A stretch of DNA of 64,000 bases from Cepaea nemoralis (GCA_014155875.1 JACEFZ010024509.1:814001-878000), one strand, 5' to 3'. Shown: positions 20,415 through 32,955, numbered from the stretch's first letter. The notes: generated from the sequence alone by a model not told the origin. Numbers and translations: made by a program.

Positions 20415-21690
20415 GCATCATGTGCCATGCCGGTAAGCGTTGGCGGTCATGTTCTGCCATCTCACTCGATCACCAGAGTCGTGGATCAACTCCGTGTTTC
20501 TGTCTCGACCATGCCACGAGGCCAAGCCATCCAGGTATTTACTTCTCGGTCATCCCCTTGGTCTCTTCCCTTCGATCGTACCAGTCATCGCCAAGTTCTC
20601 CAAGTCATTTCTTCTCATAACATGCCCAAAACAAAAAATTTTGACTGTCTACGTCTAATGACTCTAATCAATTTACGATCTTCGTTTGTTTCTTGAAGGA
20701 CTTGTTCATTGGTCTTTCTGGTTGTCCATGGTATTCTTTGCATTTTCCTCAGAAACCACATTTCTACAGCCATCAGATGTTTTTCAGCTTGACTGCTCAT
20801 TGTCCAAGCTTCACATCCATATAAAAGTACAGGTTCTATGTAGCATCTCAACACTCTTTTTCTCGTTTCAATTGACATCCTTTTATTGGTCATTATGTTT
20901 TTCATCTTGTTAAAGGCTACGTTTGCCATGGCGATTCTTGTTCTAATCTCTTCAAGGCATCTCCCATCAGATATTATTACTGTTCCGAGATAATTGTACC
21001 TATTCACTTGTTGAAGAATATTCCCATTTACTTGTATATTACATTGTGGTTTTTCGTTCTTCCTAGTGACGACCATAATCTGTGTCTTTTTACAATTTAA
21101 TTCTAACCCTCGTTGTTCACTGTGTGTAACAACTGCACCTATTAAATGTTGCAGGTCCTGTTCATTGTCTGCAATCAAGACTGTATCGTCTGCATATCTA
21201 ATGTTATTGATGCAACGTCCCCCAATGTTGATTCCTTCCATACCTTCAATATTTCTGAAAATACTTTCACTGTACAGGGAAAACATATCTGGAGACATTA
21301 CACATCCCTGTCTCACACCTCTCTTAATAGGCTGATATTGGCCTACTTCATTATCAACTCTTATGGCAGCTTGTTGTTTCCAATATATATGTTTTTTTAC
21401 AAGTCTAAGATCTTTGCCATCAATTTGTAGATCTTCAAGCATCCTTATCATGTCGACATGTCTCATTTTATCGAAAGCCTTTGTGTAGTCAATAAAGCAA
21501 AGGTGTAGATCTTTGTTTACTTCTATAGATCGTTCAATTACGGTTCTAAGTAAATACACAGCATTTACTGTACCCTTTCCTTCTACTGTACCCTTTCCTT
21601 CTACAAACCCACATTGTTCTTCTCCTATTTCAGGTTGTATTTTCCTCCTAATTCTTTGCATGAGAATTCTGAAAGTACCTTTAATTAGTT
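20415..21690 (-). mobile_element. LINE with reverse transcriptase, 5'-truncated, best-preserved copy of its family
   Basis: The 3' end lies near 20415 and the 5' end near 21690, next to an unrelated repeat. The reverse transcriptase frame is open over most of its length, so this copy is younger than the fragments at 6070, 11960 and 13218. The 3' portion (20615-20415) is shifted out of frame. Confidence 0.85.
20615..21661 (-). pseudogene. LINE reverse transcriptase, palm, thumb and C-terminus
   Basis: 348 open codons. Motifs in order are EIGEEQCGFVEGKGT, HLCFIDYTKAFDKMRHVDM (palm A Asp), KRGVRQGCVMSPDMFSLYSE (palm B), IRYADDTVLIADNEQDLQ (palm C, catalytic YADD), GLELNCKKTQIMV and KRVLRCYIEPVLLYGCEAW, then MWFLRKMQRIPWTTRKTNEQ. 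A 15-bp tandem duplication (VEGKGTVEGKGT) sits near 21590. The protein would copy LINE RNA at a nicked target. It lacks the endonuclease and the proximal part of the fingers, and shifts frame near 20615, so the copy is inactive. Confidence 0.9.
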
Positions 21691-21696
21691 TAATAC

Positions 21697-21846
21697 TGTC
21701 ATGTAGTGTGTTTCATATAGTTTTTGTGTCGGTTAGTGTTTGTTTGTTCTGTGCTGACGAAGGCTTTGGCCGCAACGTCCAATTTGTTCCTTGTAATCGT
21801 GTTTTAGTAAAGCTCACAATCTACTTCTCGTTATTTGGTGATTCAT
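21697..21846 (+). repeat. Interspersed 150-bp repeat (family F)
   Basis: This copy matches the reverse complement of 46131-46280 along its whole length, starting TGTCATGTAGTGTGTTTCAT and ending GGTGATTCAT. The core GCTGACGAAGGCTTTGGCC is followed by GCAACGTCC. A more divergent copy of the core lies at 25500-25560. Confidence 0.85.
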
Positions 21847-21859
21847 CCATTGCCTGTTA

Positions 21860-22480
21860 AAGCTTTACTGCAGTTCCCCTTATTCTTGTTTACAAATTAA
21901 AGAGCACCGGTGAGATTGCAGATCCCTGTGGCAGTCCCCTATGTGGCTCTGAGGTCCATGCACCCAGACGTAGAGAAACCCGACGAGAATGCAGGATGGC
22001 TGCTATCCAGTTCACCAACTAGAGATTGACGCCCTTCTCCATCAGTGCGGTCATCAAAATATCACAGCTAACTCTACTGTACGCATCCTCGAGATTAAGC
22101 GCTGCCGCCATCGTTTCCTGTCTACTCTGGAACCCCCCATAAACGTCAAAGGCAAAAGTAGCTGCATTTGACCAGATATCTTTTCCTAGCCTGTAGCTCC
22201 CCAGGCCTCTTGGAAGAAGCTTCCCCCTTTCCAAAAACTTTTGCAGCTTAACAGCGACTATCTTCTCTAAAACCTTCCCAAATGTATTTTGAAGGGTGAT
22301 GATCCTAAAGCAGCTAAGCTTTGAATGATCCTTGAATGGTTTTGGGAGAGGGATGAGATAGCTGTGTACCAAGTCCTGTGGTATTCGTCCACTACGGCCA
22401 AAAAACTCACTGCCACCTGTCGTATATTCTGAAGGGACTGGGTTCACTGCTGTGCCTCACCCATATTCTAATTTTAGAAC
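21860..22480 (-). mobile_element. LINE reverse transcriptase fragment, I/R1-like
   Basis: Minus-strand translation includes IPLPKPFKDHSKLSCFRIIT, then GKVLEKIVAVKLQKFLERG and NLEDAYSRVSCDILMTAL (palm A, with F/YDxV-type residues), and after a frame change GLPQGSAISPVLFNL (palm B). It ends before palm C. This belongs to a LINE type different from 20415-21690 and may be related to the RNase H fragments at 15886 and 59838. Confidence 0.8.
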
Positions 22481-24228
22481 TTGGGCCCCATCCTCTTCCA
22501 ATATGTAAATAAACCAAGAATACGACCCTTGATCTTTTACAGACTCATTTTTGGTTGTTTTGTCTAGGAGTAAGTGGTCCTCTTATTGGGAAACAATGAA
22601 CAAATAGATCTGACTATGCCCCTTTTCACCTGAAATATAATAGCTCTCGAACCCCGATTCAATCTGTGAAAATGTCTAAAAAGATTTCCACAGGGTGAAC
22701 CAGGTGCAAGGAAACATGGGTCATGAACAGTTAAAAGATCCAGAGTCTCCTCTTTACCCTTTTGTTATAGAATTCATTTTTGAGCTAGTTTGTCAGATAC
22801 TTAAGTATTTCACAAACAATGAAAAACATTGATGACTTGTCCACACAAACAAGACAGAGATTTCAACAGACAGGATGGACTAATGAAATTGGGAACTTCA
22901 ATAACAGTGTATAAATTTATTGACTGGCCTGATTTTCTTTTGGCCTATTGATTGATCATTACACATTTTGGCACATCAGTTCATGGTGATAGTTACACAT
23001 GTGGCAATGCAAATCATGGTCAATAATCAGTCCATCAATAAAGCACAATAATCAAAATGATCACAATGTCTTATAGAAAAGCATCTTTATGTGAGACTAA
23101 AGTTTTCTAATCATTCTTAGTACTCTATAAAAAAAAAAGGTATGTGTGTGTTGTTATCAGTCCTCTGGGTGGTTTTGGGTTTTAACATATGAAAGGTCAC
23201 CTATGAGTGGTTGGAGTGAGTTTAGCCTGGGTCCATCGACTGCTGGATCCCCTTCAGTCTGTGCCAAAGCTATTCTGAAGGCTTCTCATTCTCTGGTCAG
23301 GGCCTGAGGTCTCTACCATCTCATGTTTGGGACATCTTCTTTCATCTGCCTCCCTCTTCTGGTCTGGTTTCCACCGCGGACATCACTGTTTAAAATTTAC
23401 AGAGGTATGTACAATCCTACCAAAGTAATTTTTGCGGCATGTCATAAGTATGAGAACAACATAACAGAAAGAATAAGATCAGAAGAAGTGTTGTTGTGTT
23501 AATTTGTGTGGGGTCAGACATCATTTCACTGCATGCACCTGCCATCAGTTGGTACCTGCTGTATGCATTCTCTCAGTGTACTTTTGGTTCAGTGAGAAGG
23601 GTACACTCAGACAGAGATAAGAGTGAGGATGTGTTGTTCCTTGGGTCATTGAAGTCAAGCAAATAATGCAAGATCAAGACAAGGACAAGAGGCATTTTTA
23701 CAAATGACATACATTACATCTTCATCATCTCCTTCAGTGTTGCATGGTGTGTTTAAATGTTTATCTGTACCTCCCAAATCAACTATTTGTCTTCTTCGTC
23801 CCATTATCAATCATGTTCCTGTTCCTGTTGTGGTTGTGGTGTTGGGTGGAGTGCTGTGTTGAGTATTGTGTTGAGTTAACTTCTGTTGTGTGGGGTTTTC
23901 ATAGTTTGTACCATTTCCCCCTCCATCTTCAGCAGTTAATATGAGTTTAACTCATCAAGTGTTTTATTGTTATGCATGTCTGTCATACAGAACTTCTGAT
24001 GTGTATTTGTTACTAAAGTAATCTATACAAGATCATGATAACAATCCATTAGTAAAAAGGTTATTACTTAAAGTACCTCTCCTAATTCCCTCCTTCTCTT
24101 CGACTTCATTTTATTCTATCACTACTATCACCAGTGCACATCATGTCCATTCTGTTGGCGATCACTATTTGACAATAGACCGAGGTTTTATTCACCTTGT
24201 GGTCTCGATTAACAGGCCGTCTGTCACA
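22481..24228. other. No recognised gene
   Basis: Mixed AT-rich intergenic sequence. The part around 23150-23400 is slightly more GC-rich and could hold an old LINE tail on the minus strand, but no motif is firm. Nothing else was recognised. Confidence 0.4.
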
Positions 24229-24272
24229 ATGGCGTCTGGTGAAGCGTATCCTGTTTCTAGGCAATGCGTTTA
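24229..24272 (+). CDS. Possible first coding exon (14 codons) with strong splice donor
   Basis: ATG at 24229 in a good context (cacaATGG) opens MASGEAYPVSRQCV and is followed immediately by the donor GTGAGT at 24273. No TATA box is visible upstream, and no continuing exon was identified. It could be chance. Confidence 0.2.
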
Positions 24273-24279
24273 GTGAGTG

Positions 24280-25300
24280 CTTTGACTAATTAAAATCTGT
24301 CACATACATACAATCAATTACTATCAAATACTATTATTTCAATGCGTAAAGAGGAAAGAAAAGATATAATCCATCTCTCAGCTCCTTAGATTTGGAAACA
24401 GACAGAAATATGTACGTTTTCAAGTGAGGCAGTAGTTAATGTGCTCAAACTGACTTGTCTTCAGAAACAATTTAAAGTGGTTTTTGATGTAATGCATTAA
24501 CGTGCGTTTGAATTTTCACCTCAAACATTTTTCTGTGATAGATTGATGTAATATGCACATAGTAAATTCAATAGTTGTAGTGAAGAATATCAGAGTTCAC
24601 AGTTTTGAGAAAGTTTGAGATGTCGGTTTCGCCGGGGAAATAGGCTCAGTGTAGCTAGAAGTGGCAGTCGTCAATTTTTACACTTCAGAGAGTTATTTTA
24701 TCACTAATACACTTAATTTTTACGCACAACACTGGATACCTCTGCTGCACATGTCTGGGTATCACACTGATATGAGGATTGTCAAGCTTACCTCAGGTTT
24801 TGAATCAAACTGCAGTCATTGCACTCAGAAAGGACAGGTCACACAAACTATCTGACCGTTCATCAGGGCTTAAGAAGTAGGAGTGCGCGGGTTTTGAGAA
24901 TAGAGACGCTCACTTGGGCCAAAATTAAATCACGTGATCTCTTCCTACCACTAGTTTTTGTAGTGCAGACGCTGTAATTTCTATTAATAGATGACATCCG
25001 TCTATCTAACGAGTCAACTGGTGTTAGATTCTCAATAGTGTGTTCAAGTGTGTGAGTTCTCTGGTTCGTGGTGTGAAATTGTTGACGTCTGTATAATGAT
25101 GGTTGGTGAATATGTCACACCACCCACTCATGCTTTGTAAGTACACCCACTAGGATTGCTCAGATTCCATCATCCTGACTACCTTCCTGCCTCCGCCCCC
25201 TCCCCCCCCCCCATTCTTTCAATGTACCACTTCCACTCCAGTACCTGGTATGCTCACTGGTATTACACACACCACCCCGTCATCATCCTACATCCCACTC
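24280..25300. other. No recognised gene
   Basis: AT-rich sequence with a short C-rich run near 25195-25212. No repeat family or coding signal was recognised. Confidence 0.4.
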
Positions 25301-25311
25301 CATCGGTTGAG

Positions 25312-25371
25312 TATAAAAGAAGACAACGGTGACATTCGGGGCTATAGTCAGCTCGGAATTCTGAGGTAAGT
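25312..25371 (+). promoter_or_regulatory. Candidate core promoter and short first exon with splice donor
   Basis: TATAAAAG at 25312-25319 is followed 30-40 bases later by an initiator-like stretch (ATAGTCAGC, 25344-25352), and then by the consensus 5' splice site GAG/GTAAGT at 25363-25371. This combination suits a TATA-driven gene with a very short noncoding first exon. The downstream exon is not identified. Confidence 0.4.
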
Positions 25372-25612
25372 AGGAACATTTTTTCCAATTGTTATTTTCT
25401 CTTCATTGCTTTCATTTTTTCATCGTTTTTATTCTTCTCATTCTGTCGTCACGTCTTAATGTAATAACAGGAGATCTCCGTGACTATAAGTTGTGTTTTG
25501 TGTATGTATTTGTTTGCTGATGAAGGCTAATCGCCGCAACGTCCTGTATGTGTCGTAATAATGTTATGTAAAGCTGCACTACATTGTGTCATTTCATAAA
25601 TGTGAAATTTAG

Positions 25613-26010
25613 AGGATATGACATATATCGTCATCAGTGAACATAACATCACGAAGATATGATATGCGATTGATACAGTATTTATTGCATACAATGAATA
25701 TGATCTGCAGAATTTAATTTCTTCTGCTTCTTTTCTTTCTTCTTCTTTTCTTTCTTCTTCTTTTTCTTCGTGTTCACCTTCTCTTCTTCTTCTCCCCCTT
25801 TCCCTCTTTTTTAACCATTTGCAATGTAATTCTGTTTGTCATGTTTTTAGGAAAATATACTCAGGGTGACGATGACAGGAATCATGAACAATCAGATGGT
25901 GATCCTTCAACATACAACATGTCTGCCATTGGCAACCTGGAGAACACATATGTGCTCGGGTGGCTTTGTCACTTGATTGTTGAGATGGAACTGAAGAAGT
26001 TACAATGAAA
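25613..26010 (+). pseudogene. Partial duplicate of the kelch-gene intron end and exon start
   Basis: This copy repeats the decayed LINE tail (gcgattgatacagtatttat), a pyrimidine-rich tract and acceptor (gtttttag, AG near 25850), and the start of the kelch exon: GDDDRNHEQSDGDPSTYN matches GDDDRNDEQSDGDPSTYN. The frame stays open past the acceptor, diverges after about 40 codons (GNLENTYVLGWLCHLIVEME) and stops at TGA near 26006. Because intron sequence is included, this is a DNA-level duplication, not retroposition. It lacks BACK and kelch parts. An alternative terminal exon is possible but unproven. Confidence 0.8.
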
Positions 26011-26051
26011 CAAATTGGATGATTGCAGGCAATAATTGACTCACAACACAA

Positions 26052-26054
<3 letters not shown>

Positions 26055-26113
<59 letters not shown>

Positions 26114-26148
26114 GAAGATGGAGAGAGAGAGAGAGAAAGAGAGAGAGA
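26055..26148. repeat. (GA)n microsatellite
   Basis: Nearly pure GA repeats with a short interruption around 26110. Confidence 0.97.
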
Positions 26149-26714
26149 TTTAGTCGATGCCCAAGCCAAATGCAAACAAGGCAATAACTATGGACCCTGA
26201 AATGAAACTATACGACAGAGACAGACTGATTGACCAGTACTTTTTGGCCAGACACACAATTGAGAGTTGTTGCTGCTGCCCTACCAAACATTATTTAATT
26301 ATTAAATTATGTCTTCACTTTTCGAATTCTGACTTGCCACTGCCTGTGTAGTAATACAGATGACTCATAATTTGGCTTTGATGAATAAAATATAAGCTGC
26401 TTGTTAAAATAATTTTCGTGTTCAGTTTTCTTGTTTATTTCTAGCCCAGGGGGACAATGTGTTTCCCTACTCCACAGTTGCTGTTAACTGTAGGAGTTGG
26501 AGAAGACCTAAGCTTGTTTTCTAGGACCAGCTGTGTTGCCTTGCTTGCATCGAATCTGTGTCTGTTTAGAGTACCCGTGATGTCTATAAAGATGTGTTCT
26601 TGGTCTTCCAGTGGCTCTAAATCCAGATCAGTTTTCATATGTGCTCTTATAGGTATTAAAAAGGTGTTATGCTCATAAGATGAACAACACATTTATATTA
26701 GTTGCCTCATGATG
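26149..26714. other. No confident gene; both strands open at 26441-26692
   Basis: A stretch at 26441-26692 is open on both strands, with a minus-strand piece EPLEDQEHIFIDITGTLNRH. It looks like an old mobile-element coding fragment, but I cannot assign it. Confidence 0.25.
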
Positions 26715-26955
26715 AAATCAACGCTGTGATGAATTGGTTAGGAACGCGATTCGAAATCCCGCATACCATTTTTGAAACACAGCTCCGGGTGATTTTGAAG
26801 CAAACCGCATTGCGCTGGTTTTTATACAATGGCATGAGTGTCGGTCGTTCAGAAAGAAATGGCAAAGTACTGAACGTAAACTTGCCAAGAAATCAAAAAA
26901 CAGTCAAAGCATTATGGGGTTGATACCAACCTCCTGTAGGGGATATCCACTTAAC
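26715..26955 (+). mobile_element. tRNA-derived SINE (family B), diverged
   Basis: Shares the body GTCGTTCAGAAAG...ATGGCAAA with the copies at 32851 and 61501, followed by tactgaacgtaaacttgcca and a tail ending gtaggggatatccac. The head (tgtgatgaattggttagga) is a degraded tRNA-like A box. Confidence 0.7.
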
Positions 26956-27054
26956 TTAACATTATGCAATAGCATCATTATATCATGCCGATTAAATTTA
27001 TGATGTTGTTTGACACACTGCCACTTGTGACAGCTCCAGCAGTCTTTTTGTTTT

Positions 27055-27155
27055 TAAGCATGAGCTGAGTTAAGAACCAACATCACAACACTAGGGACAT
27101 TCCCATATGTGTTCCATCCTGATCGTTAACAGCCAGTAAAGAGTCCCAATACTAA
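27055..27155 (-). mobile_element. 3' end of an RNase H-type LINE
   Basis: The plus-strand sequence gagttaagaaccaacatcac ... gggacattcccatatgtg matches the 3' terminal region at 59830-59890 and 62717-62790. All are minus-strand 3' ends of the same LINE. Confidence 0.7.
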
Positions 27156-27217
27156 TGGTACCTGTTGAAGTCTGAGTATGTGCCAGTTTGTTCTCAAGCA
27201 TGTCATATCACATGTGA

Positions 27218-28799
<1,582 letters not shown>

Positions 28800-28801
28800 T
28801 A

Positions 28802-29120
28802 ATAGATATCAAAGTGGTAGAAGAAAAATGTGTACTTTTGTTGCTTGACTAGCATCGTAGCATTTTGATGTTTGAGTAGAGGTGACAGCTGTCTGTTGGA
28901 GGCATCTGGAGACTTTGTCAAGCTTACATGTAGGTTTTAACCTAACATTAAAGTGTGAATTTATTCATAATTTCAGTGAGATATATTTTGAAAATTGAAG
29001 TGTGTGTTTATTTCTAACGAATAGGTATGGTTTATTTCTTACTGTTTAGAACAGACATAGTGAAAATGAACATCATTTTCTGAACTTAACTAACAAAAAC
29101 AATGTCAAGGGACAAAACTA
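28802..29120. other. No recognised feature
   Basis: AT-rich flank of the mariner element, with no coding or repeat signature recognised. Confidence 0.4.
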
Positions 29121-29129
29121 CATGTCAAC

Positions 29130-29390
29130 AACAAATCACAGGGAAGAAATTGAAAATAACATACATTTAATTTCCTGGTTCCACAGCAACAATGAGAACT
29201 GTTAAAAAAGTCAAAATTAGACTGGCCGTAGCTATGCAGAGATTATACAGTATTAAGAGCATATGGCACAAGAATGTGTACAAATCTGCACCAGGAAACA
29301 AATCAAAGAAAAATGTTGAAAACATGTTCCTCCTTTCCTATGGTAACAAATGGATATGAGGACAGAAAAATTTCGTAACCATTAAAGATA
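29130..29390 (+). mobile_element. LINE reverse transcriptase C-terminal fragment
   Basis: The plus strand reads KVKIRLAVAMQRLYSIKSIW and a short continuation typical of the thumb region (RIxLAMQRLNSIKSIW) of LINE reverse transcriptases. It is highly decayed. Confidence 0.5.
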
Positions 29391-29454
29391 AAACTCACAG
29401 CTTTTTAACCAAAATGTTACAGGAAAAAAAAAAGATTAAAGGTGCGAAGATTGT

Positions 29455-29640
29455 CATCATTGTATCGATTTTTACGCCATTTGACTCGGTCTCACTCCAC
29501 AGAACAGCGAGCCACCTGCCCAGGGCAGATCTCAGTAACCCCAGCGTTGATCCCCAGAGACCTCCTGAAATGTTGCATTAATGAGGCAGATGGCTTAACC
29601 ATTTGGCAACGGTGACCCGTTTGCTAAAATATGGAAACGA
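29455..29640 (-). repeat. tRNA-like SINE fragment
   Basis: On the minus strand CACCGTTGCCAAATGGTTAA resembles a tRNA A box, with a body resembling the repeats at 44135 and 56798. The B box is weak. Confidence 0.4.
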
Positions 29641-29649
29641 AACAAGCAT

Positions 29650-30140
29650 GGACGCTCATCAGTGGATGGAATATCTCTGGGTATGAGCGTCTTCAGACCC
29701 ATGATGTTGATCGTATGGGTGGGCTAAAGTGTTGACTTCCTTCCGTACCATGACACAAGACGCAAGAAATTTCTCACACTGTATTCCTCTATCCCTCCTT
29801 TCTCACATCTTTCCGGTTGTCACAACGTGTTTAAGTTCTTGTCTTCATTCAGCATTCTTGTATAAAACATCTCCGAGGTATCCATGGATTTTTTCGGCTG
29901 TTTACTAGTTGACCAGTATTTCTATCGGTGTGTTAAGGCTGGATCTATATAACGTGCTTGAACTCTTTTCATAACTTCCAAGGACAATAACCCATTGCAT
30001 ACAATGTTCTTCATTTGATAGAATTCAATATTTGCTTGTCCTATTCTGTTCTTTATCTCTGTGATGTATCTTCCATCTGATGTTTTCGATTTGCCAATAT
30101 ATCTAAGTTTCTTCACTTGTCCCACAATCACGTCATTTAC
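29650..30140 (-). mobile_element. LINE reverse transcriptase C-terminal fragment
   Basis: The minus strand gives VGQVKKLRYIGKSKTSDGRY and ITEIKNRIGQANIEFYQMKN, the thumb signature of the FRYLGT...SDGR...EIKxRI family. The 3' part is degraded and resembles the plus-strand copy at 61730-61930. Confidence 0.65.
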
Positions 30141-30152
30141 TTAAATAGTACG

Positions 30153-30345
30153 TTTAATTTAGTTTAGTTTAGTTTAGTTTAGTTTAGTTTAGTTTAGTTT
30201 AGTCGACGGATCAACATCACGGCACACGGGTGTAACCCATAAGTCCTTCGTTCTACTCCTAACTCAAGCCTGAGTCCGGAGAATTTCAGTTCAGGGCATA
30301 AATTCCGTAGCACCGACGAGGATCCTGAAATACGAGAGGAAGCCA
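30153..30345 (-). mobile_element. 3' part of SINE family D with (CTAAA)n tail
   Basis: 30196-30345 matches the 3' portion of the SINE at 17448-18325 (shared ggatcaacatcacggcacac). The adjoining (TTTAG)n at 30153-30203 is, on the minus strand, its (CTAAA)n tail. The tRNA head is missing. Confidence 0.75.
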
Positions 30346-30384
30346 ATAAGCAAGTCACAAACAGCTGTAGAAAAATAACTAAAT

Positions 30385-31600
30385 ATGACAACAGTTTGAT
30401 ACCAGTTTATTTTTATACATACATTGTCCCTTTATTTCCCAACATAATTTCCACCAACATTGATGCACTTATCCCATCATTTTATCAGTCCTCCCAAACC
30501 GGCTGCATAGAACTGCGTGCTCTGTTTTCTAAACCACGTTTTCACTTCACATTCAACTTCGGCGTCATTCGCGAAATGTCTCCCGCCAAGGTGGGGTTTC
30601 AGTGGACCAAAAAGGTGGAAATCGCTAAGGGCAAAGTCCAGAACTTCCCACCTTAGTTGCTTAATTTTCTCATGAGTTAAACAAGCCGTATGTGGTCTGG
30701 CATTGTCATGAAGAAGCAACACTCCTCTAGTCAGCAGTTCTGGACGTTTTCTTCGAATTACATCATGAAGCATCGATAGAACTTCACAGTACGATTCAGA
30801 ATTCACATTGTCACATTTCTTCTTGAAATTTGGTAAAAGCACTCTTTGACAATCCCAGAACACTGTCAGCATAACCTTTCCTGCTGATGGCGTAACCTTG
30901 AACTTTTGGACACAAGACGAAGAAGAATGTTTCCATTGCATTGAAGCACGGTTTGATTCGGGCAGGTAGTCATGCATCCATGATTCGTCCCCAGTAACAA
31001 TCCTGTTCAGCTTGTCTTCTCCTTCATCTTCGTATCGACAGAGATCATGCAAGGACAGGCCAAATCGGTTCATTTTATGTTCCTCCTTCAATTGTCTGGG
31101 TACCCACCTTGAGCACACTTTCTTAAATTTGAATCGATCATGCATTATGATGTATGCTAACCCATGTAAGCACCCTATTGCAGATGCTGCAGAGTCTATC
31201 GTTACTCGCCTGTCACCTCTAATCATCTCCTCTACCCGCTGCACGGATGATTCTGTTGCAATCTCAACAGGACGACCAGATCTGATTTCATCAACAATTT
31301 TAGAGCGTCCTTGAGAAAACTTTTCTACCCAGAAATGCACCGCTTTACGGAACAAATATTTGTCAGCATAAACAGGAAGCATTTCGTTATGAATATTCTT
31401 TGCAGGCAGTCTTTTTGCCCACAAAAAACGAACAACAGCACGTTGCTCTTTGGTTATACACTCCGTACGTACAGTCGTCATTTTGTTTATGCACTGCGCA
31501 TGCGCATGAGGCACCTAGCGTTATCTGACGAAGGGAATATAAATATCGATGTTGCTGTCACTGTAGAAGACACCAACTACATTTACCTGCCATCCCACAG
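30385..31600 (-). mobile_element. Second mariner-like transposon, ends not firmly defined
   Basis: Surrounds the transposase pseudogene. Possible ends near tgacaacag (30389) and the reverse complement tgacagcaac (31561) are only weakly similar, so the borders are approximate. It belongs to a different mariner lineage from the element at 27471. Confidence 0.7.
30432..31481 (-). pseudogene. mariner-type transposase, near full length, catalytic-core deletion
   Basis: ATG at 31481 opens MTTVRTECITKEQRAVVRF, followed by a helix-turn-helix region and an IRSGRP linker. The first two catalytic motifs are intact: IVTGDESWMHDY and LLLHDNARPHTA. The third Asp lies in FALSDFHLFGPLK, but only 27 residues separate it from the second Asp, whereas mariner normally has 34. 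An in-frame loss of seven codons has removed most of the YSPDLAP-type loop. A TGA at 30477 replaces a codon 14 residues before the natural end, where WDKCINVGGNYVGK and TAA follow. Transposition activity is therefore unlikely. Confidence 0.9.
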
Positions 31601-31636
31601 AACTGTGTGACTTACTTATTGACTCACCTCGTACTT

Positions 31637-31890
31637 TAGGTAGAATTTTAACTCGAAATTGTGCCCGGGCAGCGCCGTTAGGCTACTCTTTTTCGATTGC
31701 CAACTGCCAAGGGATTTTTTACGTGCGCAACAATACACATGGGCGTCCGATCTCAATACCCAGAGACTAGGGGAAATGTTATTACTGGAAGTCCACGAGA
31801 AAAAAATCCCGGCCCTCACCGGGGCTTGAACCCGGGACTTCCAGCACTCGAGGCGGACACCATAACTCGAGACCACTTATCCCCCCTACT
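31637..31890 (-). mobile_element. tRNA-derived SINE (family D), head and body
   Basis: On the minus strand the tRNA-like head starts near 31890 and has one normal B box, GGGTTCAAGCCCC (31821-31833). The body matches 17994-18170 closely, including gcccgggcagcgccgttagg. It lacks the 3' part. It serves as the unexpanded reference for the B-box array at 18175. Confidence 0.85.
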
Positions 31891-32169
31891 TTAATAATAC
31901 ATTTAGGCGCAATCTGTTTCTTAGATATCACCACGATATCACACACATACCGTTGTGAAAACCAACGAGAAAGCGATACGATCCTAAATCGCTTGCAACT
32001 GACTTCGAGCACGGTATGTCGGGATTATGAAACTGCATTCACTAACTATAAACCATTGACGCCGACCTCGTGCCATGTACCATCAGATAATTACCATAAT
32101 AAGAGCATTCTTAATTTCCTCATAGCAAACCGCGGTAGACAATACATCATAATCATCATCTAGCAGATC

Positions 32170-32540
32170 CTTTGCACCGAAAAAACGCCTACTGCCAGTG
32201 GAGATGTGGTTTCTGGGGAAAACAAAAATTAACACCATGGACAGACAGAAAAACCAGTGAGCAAGTCCTGCAAGAAGAAAATGAGATCCCTACACTGATT
32301 AGTCAAAATAGACGCAGACATTTGTTTGGACACGTTACAAGAAGAAGAAACTTGGAGAACTTCGTGACAATTGGCAAGATTGAGGGGAACAGATCAAGGG
32401 GAAAGCAGAGAAGTAAATATTTAGATGGCTTGGCCACGTTGCATGTTCGAGACGAGAACACAGAGCTGGTCCACAACTCTGGTGATCGTGCTAGATGGCG
32501 AAACATGACCGCCCAGGCTTATCAACTTAACACATGATGA
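32170..32540 (+). mobile_element. LINE C-terminal fragment with TGATGATGA tail
   Basis: The plus strand reads TPWTDRKTSEQVLQEENE, FGHVTRRRNLENFVTIGKIE, GNRSRGKQRSKYLDGLAT and NTELVHNSGDRARWRNMTAQ, then a stop and a short (TGA)n tail. It belongs to the same family as 15510 and 20415. Confidence 0.85.
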
Positions 32541-32619
32541 TGATGAGATGTTTGCAGATCATCGCTCTCATAATGACCCGACATAAAGACTCGCGATCTT
32601 ACGCCAGTTCCCAATCCCG

Positions 32620-32850
32620 CTAAATCTTCACGCCTAGAGTATCTTTACTATCATATCCTTCTTGGTGACCTCCCCTATCTCTTTTTCCAGGAACCATGCC
32701 TTTTATGACTGTTCTATCAGCCAGTGGTCGGTCTCCCTGGCCAAGTACTTTAACGTCTTTCTCCGTAATCCCGCATACTCTCGTGAGTAACTTGACGTGC
32801 GTGAGAATCGATAGCTGTTCTCTCCGCGTCGGTAACTTGCGGGGTATGTG
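32620..32850 (-). mobile_element. LINE C-terminal fragment, diverged
   Basis: The minus strand gives RVCGITEKDVKVLGQGDRPL, then a TVIKGMVPGKRDRG segment, similar to the IMEGYMPGKRGRGRP tail at 18340-18570. Confidence 0.5.
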
Positions 32851-32955
32851 AGCCGGCCGCTCAGAAAGCAATGGCAAAATACTGAGCGTAATCTTGCCAA
32901 GAAATCAACAATCAGCTGAACGATGCTTATGTTGACAGCGATGTCCTGTAAAGGA
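32851..32955 (+). mobile_element. SINE family B, 5'-truncated
   Basis: Begins agccggccgctcagaaagca and continues atggcaaaatactgagcgta, matching the copies at 26715 and 61501. The tail is (AAAAC)n-like with A-rich sequence to about 33010. Confidence 0.75.

Noticed and set aside
30153..30203. Telomere-like repeat
   Set aside because: The unit is TTTAG, not the insect TTAGG, and it starts exactly at the end of a SINE, so it is the element's tail.
31637..31890. A coding exon on either strand
   Set aside because: It matches the SINE at 17994-18325 nearly base for base and has a polymerase III B box.
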